Assembly (NCBI GenBank): GCA_007827375.1
Contig: VISH01000002.1
Location: 4,241,001 to 4,305,000, forward strand
DNA from: Alteromonadaceae bacterium 2753L.S.0a.02
Lineage (GTDB): Bacteria; Pseudomonadota; Gammaproteobacteria; Pseudomonadales; Cellvibrionaceae
DNA: 64,000 bases
Reading direction: 5' to 3'
This document shows, piece after piece, positions 46,048 to 54,600 of the stretch. Under the pieces are notes generated by a model. That model did not search any database. It saw only the letters and a program-made list of their open reading frames with translations, and was not told the origin of the DNA. A program made the translations under genes and the position numbers. Within the stretch, counting starts at the first letter, position 1. Each line of letters begins with the position of its first letter.

Positions 46048-46934
46048 AATGGAAATTAGCGTTAGCCTTATTGATTGGTGTTTTTTGCAATCGGGTACTT
46101 GCCAATAGTGCGATAACAGTAACAGACTACAACAATCAATCAGTAACGCTGCAAGCACCCGCGAAACGAATTATTGCCCTCGCACCCCATATTGTCGAAA
46201 ATTTATATTCAGCGGGCGCGGGAAAATATCTGGTAGGGGCTGTTGACTATTGCGATTACCCTCAAGCCGCAAAATCTGTCACACGTGTCGGGTCTATCAG
46301 CAGTCACAGCATAGAGGTTATCCTCGGCCTGCAACCCGATCTCGTTATCGCGTGGGACTCCGGCCATGGCGGTCGCGTGATTCCCAAACTGCGCTCACTG
46401 GGCATTCCGGTTTACGCCAGTAATCCTAAAAAGCTCGAAGATGTCGCCCGCTCTATTCGTGATTATGGTGCGCTCGCCCAAACCGCAACACAGGCGAATA
46501 GCGCCGCTGAGAAATTTATAACTCGTCTCAGAAAGTTAGACAACGAAAACCGTCATAAAAACTCTCTTAGCGTACTCTACGAAGTTTGGAACAACCCACT
46601 ACAAACGCTCAACGATGAGCATATTATCAGCGACCTGATAAAACTCTGCAGTGCAAGCAATGCGTTTGGCGATGCTGCGGTCATCGCCCCAAAAATCAGC
46701 CTGGAATCGGTACTAAAAAGAAACCCAGATGCAATAGTGGCCAGCGGCATGGGCGATGAGCGCCCCGACTGGCTGGACGACTGGAAACGCTGGCCAAGCC
46801 TTAAAGCGGTTCACAATAAAAATCTTTTCTATATACCACCCGATATTATTCAGCGGCATACGGCGCGGATATTGGAGGGAGCGACGCAGATGTGTGAGCA
46901 TTTGGATGTTGCGCGATCGCATTTGAAGAAATAG
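46044..46934 (+). CDS. btuF: Periplasmic cobalamin-binding protein BtuF
   Basis: It has 296 residues, with a signal peptide cleaved near VLAN and a class III substrate-binding fold (KRIIALAPHIVENLYSAGAG, VGSISSHSIEVILGLQPDLV, DAIVASGMGDERPDW). The ATG overlaps cobS (ATGA). It would deliver B12 to an ABC importer; the btuC and btuD genes are not in the window. It is the last gene of the operon. Confidence 0.88.
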   Translation: MKWKLALALLIGVFCNRVLANSAITVTDYNNQSVTLQAPAKRIIALAPHIVENLYSAGAGKYLVGAVDYCDYPQAAKSVTRVGSISSHSIEVILGLQPDLVIAWDSGHGGRVIPKLRSLGIPVYASNPKKLEDVARSIRDYGALAQTATQANSAAEKFITRLRKLDNENRHKNSLSVLYEVWNNPLQTLNDEHIISDLIKLCSASNAFGDAAVIAPKISLESVLKRNPDAIVASGMGDERPDWLDDWKRWPSLKAVHNKNLFYIPPDIIQRHTARILEGATQMCEHLDVARSHLKK

Positions 46935-46978
46935 CGACTACCAATAAGCAGAGATACACCACCGTGGTCCCTACAAGA

Positions 46979-47308
46979 TCATTTAATATGTATGCCTCTT
47001 GCCAAACACTTATCGTTATCGTCTTTGTCGTAATCTATTCGGGATACTAATGCGCCCCTCGCCTGTGCAGATAGTACGAGAGTAAAGAGGGCCTTGCCAG
47101 AATCTGTGGCCAGATTTATATACATTAAGCCCCAAAGGCATTCTGGGAGAGATTCCTTGGTATAAAACCCAGCTAAAGATTCCCCTTCAGCGAAGACTTT
47201 ATCTATATGAACGGTTCTACCCAGCCCTGTGGATGCAGCGCATGGCAAACCGTAGAGCAAAGACAGAATTAAGATAATTATTTTGAATTTAGCATTGCAT
47301 GTTTTCAT
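46979..47308 (-). CDS. Small secreted protein, paralog 1 of an eight-member array (divergent)
   Basis: It has 109 residues, with a signal peptide (FKIIILILSLLYGLPCAAS). The mature part has a Cys near the centre (LPECLWGL), the helix-strand segment FTLVLSAQARGALVSRIDYD and a second Cys (NDKCLARG). It is the weakest match to the family consensus but has the same size, order of elements and Cys pair. Function unknown. It is convergent with btuF. Confidence 0.7.
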   Translation of the reverse strand: MKTCNAKFKIIILILSLLYGLPCAASTGLGRTVHIDKVFAEGESLAGFYTKESLPECLWGLMYINLATDSGKALFTLVLSAQARGALVSRIDYDKDDNDKCLARGIHIK

Positions 47309-47377
47309 TTGGATTATGTATCGATAAGCAATTAAGGATGAAATTGTTTAATATGGTGATTCCTAGAAGGAGACTAA

Positions 47378-47692
47378 TTATTCCTCGATGCGAATCATAT
47401 AAGGCACGGTGCCATAATCTGTTTCACTACACACATGATCATTTTCAAATCGCAAGCGAATAGATGCCCCAGTTGCCAGTGCCTGTTGGGCGATTGATTG
47501 ATAGCTCACCAGATGTGGTTGATCGTAAGCGCCTAAATTTTTCCAGGCACCCCACTCGCCGGGTTTTATAATATGAACTAAAACGTTCGATTTCTGCGCC
47601 TGTATCGCGTCGACTTGAATACCGACGCAATCCAGCCCATAGGAAATTGGACTTAGCAGAGCGATAACAAAAACAAGAAAACAATATTTCAT
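47378..47692 (-). CDS. Small secreted protein, paralog 2
   Basis: It has 104 residues from ATG 47692 (MKYCFLVFVIALLSPISYG), which begins the signal peptide; the frame extends upstream to 47731 without a better site. The Cys positions differ from its relatives (one just after the signal peptide, LDCVG, and one in NDHVCSE). The core helix-strand is QSIAQQALATGASIRLRFEN. This member has the closest layout to the helix-strand of SubB/PltB-like toxin B subunits. Confidence 0.75.
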   Translation of the reverse strand: MKYCFLVFVIALLSPISYGLDCVGIQVDAIQAQKSNVLVHIIKPGEWGAWKNLGAYDQPHLVSYQSIAQQALATGASIRLRFENDHVCSETDYGTVPYMIRIEE

Positions 47693-47884
47693 AAAAATAC
47701 TCTCAAATAAATTAGCGATAACTATCGCCAAATTGTGACTGCGGTATTATCTGCTGGAAAGTGGAGGCGTGCGTTAATAAGATCCGCCGCGGCCCTTTCA
47801 GACAGTTAAATAAATCGATATACGGTGACTGTGAAGCTATGGTGCCATTCAGCTCTACGCTGGCCAAAAACTAGTAGTGAGCAG

Positions 47885-48232
47885 CTATTCGGCCGGAATT
47901 ACTGCAAAAATGATTTCGTCTCCTTCGCCAGTACAATTACCCGTACCGCGTACATCCATTTTTTTACCCGCCATCCAGGCCGCCAAAATCATTGAATATT
48001 TTTGAGCATAAATTGAACTATTGATATCGGTTTCCTGCAAACGAACTAATTCACGCGTGGCGCAATCTGGCACGTCAGTTTTATCTGCATCTACAGGATA
48101 AAGATAGAGAGAAGAATTCCAAAAGTGCGGTCGGAGCTTTCCGACATAACGCCCACCAGAAAGGGCAAAGCTTGAGTAACAACCCAGAAAAATAAAAGAC
48201 ACCATGAGAAGCAAGTTGCGAGATAATAACAT
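47885..48232 (-). CDS. Small secreted protein, paralog 3
   Basis: It has 115 residues. The signal peptide is hydrophobic (LLLMVSFIFLGCYSSFA) and the mature part begins LSGGRYVGKL. It carries VPDCATREL, the core YSMILAAWMAGKKMDVRGTG then NC, and a C-terminal strand EIIFAVIPAE. Two Cys in the mature part fit one disulfide. A signal-peptide Cys (LGCYSS) might suggest a lipobox, but the spacing to the mature core favours ordinary secretion. Confidence 0.75.
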   Translation of the reverse strand: MLLSRNLLLMVSFIFLGCYSSFALSGGRYVGKLRPHFWNSSLYLYPVDADKTDVPDCATRELVRLQETDINSSIYAQKYSMILAAWMAGKKMDVRGTGNCTGEGDEIIFAVIPAE

Positions 48233-48512
48233 TTAAAACTCCTTGTTTAAATTTCCTATACAGCTGATTTAAGCACACATCATCTTTTGATGAAATTATG
48301 CGACACTAGCTTAAATTATTGGTATTAACTTTTCATTTCAACAGACGGTAAAATTAGAAAACAAATGCGAGTTCACCACCTTATCGCCAGTCAAAAAAAC
48401 CATTATTGAATTACCTTACATTCACAACAAGCGCAGCACGAGCCTGTTGATTTAAAATATAGACACGCCATTCTTGCCTCACCTCCGCGATGCGGAGAGG
48501 CTTTGTGCTAGA

Positions 48513-48842
48513 TTATTGCATTTTCACAGTAACGACTTTCGCCTGCCCATCAGCGCCACAGCCTGCGAGCCAGAAGTCCAGCTTTTTATCGGCAAGTTTT
48601 GCAGCAAGTATCATAGAAACCATAGTTTGATAGGCGGGATGTTCACAAGACAACTCAATATCGAGTGCACTTGTACAGTTATCCGGGTTTTTATGAGCAG
48701 AAGCCAAACCAATTTCAAAGCCTTTGTCTGTACTGCATTCCCGCTGATGAATAACTTCGATATTTCGGTACCCCGCATAACCGCTTGCGGCCACATCCAG
48801 GCTAATAAAAAAGACCAGTAAAAAACTGGCTAATATTTTCAT
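48513..48842 (-). CDS. Small secreted protein, paralog 4
   Basis: It has 109 residues, with a signal peptide ending DVAAS. The mature protein begins SGYAGYRNIEVI and carries four Cys (QRECS, PDNCTS, LSCEH, AGCGA). The core is VSMILAAKLADKKLDFWLAG followed by CG. It shares the mature start S-x-Y-A-G-Y with paralog 5 next door, so the two are probably a recent duplication. A CTCCGC/GCGGAG hairpin lies 16 nt past the stop, without a T-run. Confidence 0.78.
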   Translation of the reverse strand: MKILASFLLVFFISLDVAASGYAGYRNIEVIHQRECSTDKGFEIGLASAHKNPDNCTSALDIELSCEHPAYQTMVSMILAAKLADKKLDFWLAGCGADGQAKVVTVKMQ

Positions 48843-48931
48843 TGAGTCGACTTAGTAATTAAAATTTTTTTCCTGCGCAAGATGCGCACCCTAGGCACGA
48901 TCAGTTCAAACCAAGCAAATTGAATTGCGCT

Positions 48932-49282
48932 TTAAAGCACGTAAATATACGCAACATTTTCCATATCAGAGGAGATCGTACAGGCATCAGTGCCCTGAAC
49001 AACCACCCGAGTACCCGCCATTTTCGCAGCGAGTAATGCACTTAGCATCTCTCGCCCCGCTTCATGATCCCGCAGGGAAAATGCATAGTTAAAGCCCAGG
49101 GGGTGTTCCAGATTGCAGGTGGTTGGGGCATCTTTCATATGGATAAACACTTGATGACCGTCGCGGCCGACGACCAGCTTTTCGACATAGCCTGCGTAAC
49201 TGCTGGCATATACGGTCTGTATACTGAGAAATGCGTTGAATATTGCGATACCCAGAACGGGTATTAATTTATTGCTTTTCAC
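48932..49282 (-). CDS. Small secreted protein, paralog 5
   Basis: It has 116 residues from GTG 49282 (reads KSNKLIPVLGIAIFNAFLSI after Met), with AGAGG eight bases upstream; the TTG at 49303 is less likely. The signal peptide ends near VYAS. The mature part begins SSYAGYVEKLVV, with PTTCNLEH and a second Cys in TDACTIS. The core LSALLAAKMAGTRVVVQGTD is the clearest example of the family motif. Confidence 0.78.
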   Translation of the reverse strand: MKSNKLIPVLGIAIFNAFLSIQTVYASSYAGYVEKLVVGRDGHQVFIHMKDAPTTCNLEHPLGFNYAFSLRDHEAGREMLSALLAAKMAGTRVVVQGTDACTISSDMENVAYIYVL

Positions 49283-49612
49283 TGTTAAGACCTCTATTAA
49301 CAATTAATTATATACTTTACTTAATTAGTTCGATAAGTATTTTTAGTTCAAAGAGATAAGTGCACACCTAAACAAGTGTAATGGTTGCCCATCTTTGCTG
49401 CATAGCTAGAGCGCAACACATACCTAGTGCTTTTTAGCAGTCTCAAAACATTTCTTATGGAAATTACAATAGGTGTCCAACTATCCGCTTAGGATTGGTG
49501 CTCTGCGTGTTCTCAGAACACAGCACCAAAGGGTCCGCACTGAGAAAATGTCCACACTATGGTGTGTGTCCAATATATACTTTCGTTCACCTGCGAATAG
49601 TAAAAACCAAAA
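49283..49612 (+). other. AT-rich intergenic stretch with hairpins
   Basis: No gene is recognised in these 330 bases. A hairpin (GTGTTCT/AGAACAC inside GGTGCT/AGCACC) lies at 49497-49527 and a smaller one (CACAC-TATG-GTGTG) near 49555. This is the left junction of the inserted rhs locus. Confidence 0.4.
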
Positions 49613-49770
49613 AGGCACTCAATAATTTTTTAACGAGTGCCTGTCCTACTTATTATGGTGTGCCCTGGATTAATCTCAGGGGCTTTTGGCTGGAGCAGGC
49701 CGGGTTCCGCATTGGGACGCCGTACACCATCGAGGTTTATAACGGGAAGCTGGTTTTTACGGCTGGCTGA
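49613..49770 (+). pseudogene. SymE-like toxin remnant
   Basis: The C-terminal residues VPWINLRGFWLEQAGFRIGT followed by PYTIEVYNGKLVFTAG match the conserved AbrB-like core of SymE proteins. The usual N-terminal part is not readable: upstream codons (to 49495) give no SymE-like residues and there is no good start with a ribosome-binding site. SymE fragments are common beside rhs loci. A hairpin AGGCACTC/GAGTGCCT lies at 49613-49642. Probably a fragment left by cassette exchange. Confidence 0.6.
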
Positions 49771-49777
49771 TACAACA

Positions 49778-49803
49778 AGCCCCGCGTTAGCGGGGCTCTA
49801 TCT
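49778..49803 (+). terminator. Intrinsic terminator of the SymE-like fragment (possibly bidirectional)
   Basis: Perfect 8-bp stem AGCCCCGC / GCGGGGCT with loop GTTA, then CTATCTTTATT. It sits between the convergent SymE-like fragment and immunity gene 2. Confidence 0.75.
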
Positions 49804-50079
49804 TTATTCAGCCAAGTTGCACAACCGCTCGGCGAATATTTCCGTTCGCTGTCGATCTCCGGTCAACCCCATATGCTCAGTTTCAAGCCACCAAAGATAT
49901 TCAAACAATTCATGCTTTGGCTTTCTTGAAATAAGCATCTTGTAGATTTCAGGAACGTAAGAATCATATTCATCCTCGGCTTCAGGAATATCGCCAACTC
50001 CGATTGGGTCCCACTCATCAATCAGTATTTTCTGTATCGCTTTCTGAAGCGCTTTCGCTCTATCTAAATGCTCTGACAT
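49804..50079 (-). CDS. Immunity protein of the orphan toxin cassette
   Basis: It has 91 residues, acidic, no signal peptide. LIDEWDPIGVGDIPEAEDEY, then DSYVPEIYKML and a C-terminal amphipathic helix with HMGLTGDR, match the DUF1871-like immunity-protein family found with polymorphic toxins. The ATG overlaps the stop codon of the toxin fragment upstream (TAATG), a coupling typical of toxin-immunity pairs. It would neutralise the toxin in the cytoplasm. Confidence 0.8.
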   Translation of the reverse strand: MSEHLDRAKALQKAIQKILIDEWDPIGVGDIPEAEDEYDSYVPEIYKMLISRKPKHELFEYLWWLETEHMGLTGDRQRTEIFAERLCNLAE

Positions 50080-50429
50080 TAGTTGGGCGCTCCCCTAATC
50101 ACCGTTACAACTCTTCCCGTTTCCGAATTAGTAATGACTCGAATTTTATTCGCCGCATCATAAAAACCCGTCGTACCTGCTCTTGTAGAAAATGTTTCTC
50201 CCGTTTTAATCGCGTTATCAACCACTGAGGGCATTATCCCTCTGTTTTGCATCTGGTCTAACGCATGGCCAGAAAATTCCCGACCATTAATTGACGTAGC
50301 TTCATTTCTTACTTTTTGATACGGGGCATTTTTCAGTTCGAAACCTTTACTACCTTTAAAGCCGGTAGCTGCTCGCTCTCCCCCTTTGTAACATTGCTGG
50401 AAAGCTAATTTAGGAGTTAACCACCTCAA
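50079..50429 (-). CDS. Orphan Rhs C-terminal toxin cassette (DUF4258-like), no ATG
   Basis: It has 116 residues from a TTG at 50429; two stops (TAG TAG) close the frame about 50 nt further upstream, so there is no usual start and no Rhs core attached. GFKGSKGFELKNAPYQKVRN and REFSGHALDQMQNRGIMPSV, followed by IKTGETF, TTGFYDAANKIRVITNSETG and VVTVIRG, match the DUF4258-like/BECR-fold RNase toxins that end Rhs and CDI proteins. It looks like a displaced cassette waiting to recombine with the intact rhs. The gene directly after encodes the probable immunity protein. Confidence 0.65.
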   Translation of the reverse strand: MRWLTPKLAFQQCYKGGERAATGFKGSKGFELKNAPYQKVRNEATSINGREFSGHALDQMQNRGIMPSVVDNAIKTGETFSTRAGTTGFYDAANKIRVITNSETGRVVTVIRGAPN

Positions 50430-50631
50430 ACATAGTTTTCGGGTACAAATAGTCTTCGTCGGTGTTGTCTACTACCCTGTAATACCCATCATCTTCTTCG
50501 AGCACATCGTAAACCTTATTTAAGGTTAGACTTATCATTTCACCGCTAAACTGACCTTGAATTAAACTGCCATCTGGCAGCTCTTCTAAGTAAGGTTTTG
50601 TGGAAATACATCGTACCTTTAGTCCAGCCAT
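50410..50631 (-). CDS. Probable immunity protein of the active Rhs toxin
   Basis: It has 73 residues, acidic, no signal peptide. The ATG lies inside the toxin gene and the frames overlap by 13 nt, which would couple synthesis. LNKVYDVLEEDDGYYRVVDN and LYPKTMFEVV resemble small beta-barrel (SH3-like) immunity proteins. Assigned by size, overlap and position; I do not recognise a named family. Confidence 0.7.
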   Translation of the reverse strand: MAGLKVRCISTKPYLEELPDGSLIQGQFSGEMISLTLNKVYDVLEEDDGYYRVVDNTDEDYLYPKTMFEVVNS

Positions 50632-51587
50632 TCTTTCACCTTAAATTCAACTTTGCCAACCCCATGTGCTTCATACCAATGAACCTCGGCCCGTCTTATA
50701 TTTCCCGACTCTGTAACTACATCAGCTTCGCCAGAACGCTTAAGCCAATTTTTCGCTTTTCCGCCGTATTGCTCAACTAACCGATTAACTTCTCGGATTC
50801 CTCGTCCATCAGCAATTTTTCTAATGTTAGAAACCGTTGAACCTTCCGCTAAGTGACTCGCACCGCGAACCGGAATTCGAGTTGCAGCCGCCCCAACTGA
50901 TTTTGCAACTTGGAATGTTCCCTTTGCAACAGATTCAGCTCCATCTTTTACAACAATTTCAACTAAACCGTCGCTCTGCTTAGCTAGCTGTCTTTCCGCT
51001 TCTCTGGTCGCTTTAACGGACATACTCGTAACGCCTGGCGCAAGGGGAACAACCATAAGCACGAGATCTGCGACTATCGTTCCGGCATCTACTACTGCAT
51101 CCCAGTAATGCCCTTTTGTAAAATTCTCACTAAAACTGAATATGCCTATGCCAACACTAACAAATTCAACACCGAGCTCCGCATACTGCCCTTCCGGATC
51201 AGTATACTTAACAGGGTTATTTTTAGCATACGCATACCGATTATAGCTAATTGGATCATTTAGATTAATATCGGCTGGGTCCACCGAAACAAACCTTCTC
51301 AGCTCTGGGTCGTAGAAACGGTCTCCAAAATAATTCAGCCCGAATTCATCAATCCGTTCGCGCCCAATAAATCCTACACCAGGATTTTCACCATATTCAT
51401 CAGACGACTGATTTATTCCATAAGGTAAGTAATCTCCTCGCCACACAATATTTCCATATTCATCTGATATAGCAACAGGAGAACCATTTAAATCATTGTG
51501 GTAGTACCTAATCTTTTCTGCATTAGCAGAAAGTATGCTTATGCAGCAGAACAAAAAAATCATACATTTAATATATTTTGTCAGCAT
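50619..51587 (-). CDS. Secreted Rhs core plus C-terminal toxin domain
   Basis: It has 322 residues from ATG 51587 after GGGAGAG. It has its own signal peptide (MLTKYIKCMIFLFCCISILS then ANA). The Rhs-associated core follows (KIRYYHNDLNGSPVAISDEY, LPYGINQS, GFIGRERIDEFGLNYFGDRF, YDPELRRFVSVDP, NRYAYAKNNPVKYTDPEG at about 112-130), then a hydrophobic segment and a variable toxin tail with VNRLVEQYGGKAKNWLKRSG and VHWYEAHGVGKVEFKVKEWL. That tail resembles the Rhs/CDI toxin type often called polymorphic toxin type 35. Usually this core is the end of one large Rhs polypeptide; here it is a separate protein. Confidence 0.8.
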   Translation of the reverse strand: MLTKYIKCMIFLFCCISILSANAEKIRYYHNDLNGSPVAISDEYGNIVWRGDYLPYGINQSSDEYGENPGVGFIGRERIDEFGLNYFGDRFYDPELRRFVSVDPADINLNDPISYNRYAYAKNNPVKYTDPEGQYAELGVEFVSVGIGIFSFSENFTKGHYWDAVVDAGTIVADLVLMVVPLAPGVTSMSVKATREAERQLAKQSDGLVEIVVKDGAESVAKGTFQVAKSVGAAATRIPVRGASHLAEGSTVSNIRKIADGRGIREVNRLVEQYGGKAKNWLKRSGEADVVTESGNIRRAEVHWYEAHGVGKVEFKVKEWLD

Positions 51588-51601
51588 TTTTTGCTCTCCC
51601 A

Positions 51602-54600
51602 CTAATGCAGTAATGAACTAGTAATAATTGTAATCAGCACCGGTATGTTCACTTTTGGATCGGTACCTGCTGCAACTTCAGCGCCATCTGAAACTCCATC
51701 ACCGTCAGTATCGCTAGACCAGGGATCGGTTTTATATATATATTCATCCAAATTAGACAAGCCATCATTATCGCTGTCGAAATCTGCTGTTACTCCATCA
51801 CGAGGATTGAATCCGTTTTCTATTTCCCACTCGTCTGGCAGGCCATCGTTATCATCATCTTTGTCAGCGAAATCTTTTATGCCATCTAGATCAGAGTCAA
51901 TCAAACCATCAATCCCTTGATTGATATAACTTGTAAGGAATATTCCCCTACCATTAGCGGAATGCACGTCTTCTAGCGGACCAGGATCAAAATCTATTGT
52001 ATCCTCGTAGGTACCCCCAATAGTAAGCACTCCCAAAGAGTTAAGAAATACCTTATCAACGTATTCCTGTCCTTCACCACCAATGTTAAAACTATTGGAA
52101 TAACCAAACTTGTCGACAACGTCAACACTTATATCATTACTACCTGCATTACTTATCCCTGATACGGATGCTATTATGCCATTGTGGCCAGTTGCAAAGT
52201 CCATGTAATATCTACCAACATCCACGAAGTGCCCTAAATAACCGCCAGTTGCAGATATCCGTCCGATATAACCATAAGTGTCTTCAACAAGCACACTACC
52301 GTCTTCGCGATAAATCGCCAGCATTTCTGCTGTATCTGAGTAGCCAGCAGCTTGAGAATCCGTATACAACCATATCGGTTCTCCGGAATCGCCTACACTC
52401 ATAACAAACCGATCATTAGGATATTTCGACGCAGTTGCATGAAATCCTTGTGAAACACCATCTCTGTTAAAATCCACATCCCCCCAAAAACCACCGGAAA
52501 TTACGATCGCATTATTATTGAGAACTTCGATCGCGTTTACAGAATCTTGATATTCCCCCCCAAATGTACGAAGCCACTTGAATTGCAAATTTGAATCAAG
52601 AGCCATCACGAATGCATCTTTGTAATGGTCTCCGTTCGCCAGTGGAATAGTAGATCTCGTGACTAAGGGTTGAGCAATTGAAAATGTAACTGTGTTTATA
52701 TATGAGCCTGCCAAATATACTGAAGAATCTGTTACCACTAAATCATTGACGGTGAAATTACCTTTCATTTGATAACTATCTAAAATATTCCCAGAATTGC
52801 CGTCTAAACGGTAGAGGCCAGATTCACGACCAGCGGCATATAACACTCCCCCAGGACCTACTTGCAATTCGGTAAAATTGTCATTGATGGAATCATAAAT
52901 TTTTTCCCATAGTTTAGTACTATTACTTGCACATTTTAGCACCCGCGACCTAACCACAAATGAAGGGGATAAAAATTCAGTAATTGACACGTACAAATTA
53001 CCCTCGACGTCACTAGCAATTGCGCCAATATGATCTGAGGTACCAGCAGTTAGTGTTATGGTATTTAAGTACAGAAAATCTTGAGCACCCGCAGCAACAG
53101 TGGGATTAATTCCGAGTTCAAATTCCTGCTTATTCGATACACCATCCCCATCAGAATCGAATTGCGAATCCGAAGCCAAATTTGGATTTAACCCCCATAA
53201 TAATTCCCAATCATTTGGAATACCATCGCCATCAGAATCAAAGTAATTAGACGGGTCACCGCCAATCCGGTATTCATCAGCTACGCTAACTTTATCCTTA
53301 TCTAAGTCAACTAAAGTATCTCGAGCATTAGAATCGGAAAAACCTAGCCGTCTTTCTAAACAGCCAGGAATTCCATCTCCATCATAGTCACTGTCCTCAT
53401 CATCACAGACAACCTCAGCCAGTATTTTTCCCTTCAAGTAGACATACTCCGTGGAATCTCCAAATGGGGTTAAATTTTCTGAATATAGCAATTGATTAGC
53501 GTCATCATAAATGGTCAGCCTGCTATCCCCATTAATGGCAGATATAACTTTTGCATTGAACGAATCAAACACATTATTCATAGTGCCGTTTTGGGATATC
53601 GCGTAACGTAAGCGATTGTCAAAATCAAAGATATATTCTTTGGTTCCGTCGCTTGTGATGTTTCCATGGTCATCATAGGAAAACGACCGAGAACCGACAG
53701 AACTCAATCTGTTGTTATCGTCGTATATATAGTCTTTGGTAATTCCGTTTTGCACCAAATAATCAATATTACTTTGATCATCATAAAAATAGGAAACCTC
53801 CCCCCATCCTCCAGTAGCGTAGGTTAATTGTCCGAGCCCATCATAACTAAAATGCTTATTTTTCAATGAATTTATGTTGTCTACTATATCGGTTACATTC
53901 CCGCTTGAATCCAAAATATAATCGTAACTGGTCGCAAAAGTCTTTACTCCCGAACCGTTAACAGTATAGGAACTTAACGATTCAGGTAGACCTTGAGATG
54001 TACGTTTTAATGAATAGAAATGCCCATCCCCCATAGCCATAGACTTAATATGAAGATATTCATCGTAATCAATATTCTTAGCGAATACTTCGGTCAGTTG
54101 AGTAGATGCCACTTCAGAAGGTAAACCAAATGCATTCGGCGAATATGTATATATATTACCGGAGGGATATGTTATTTGCTTGAAACTTGCACTGCTATAA
54201 TCGTATTTGTATTCAAATGTAAATGTTTTATTTAAGCTTCGGACAAATAAACTTTCACTTTCTAGCTTTCGATTAAAATCATAAGTGTAACTAGTTCTCG
54301 TGCGACCATTATCAACATAGTTTAGGAGCTCATTTGGATAATACTCGAAAACAACCCCTGGACTATCACTATCGGAGTAATCAATAGTTCTTACCCGGTT
54401 TAACTCATCGTATCCATATTCAATTAAACCATCTGAAAATATTTTTTGTATGATATTTCCTTGTTCATCATATTTAAACTCTACTGTACCGGTTTCAGGA
54501 TCTGTTCGCTTCCAAAGCAAGTTATTTGCATTATATTCAAAAGATCTATCGACATTTCCTCTCTTAACTGATTCAACTTGTAGTAAATCGTTGGTCTCTA

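Noticed and set aside
49495..49612. N-terminal part of a full SymE protein
   Set aside because: The codons before 49613 give no SymE-like residues and no ribosome-binding site.
52168..52404. Plus-strand frames inside the giant YD-repeat gene
   Set aside because: Antisense shadows of a long open frame with clear YD and TSP3 motifs.
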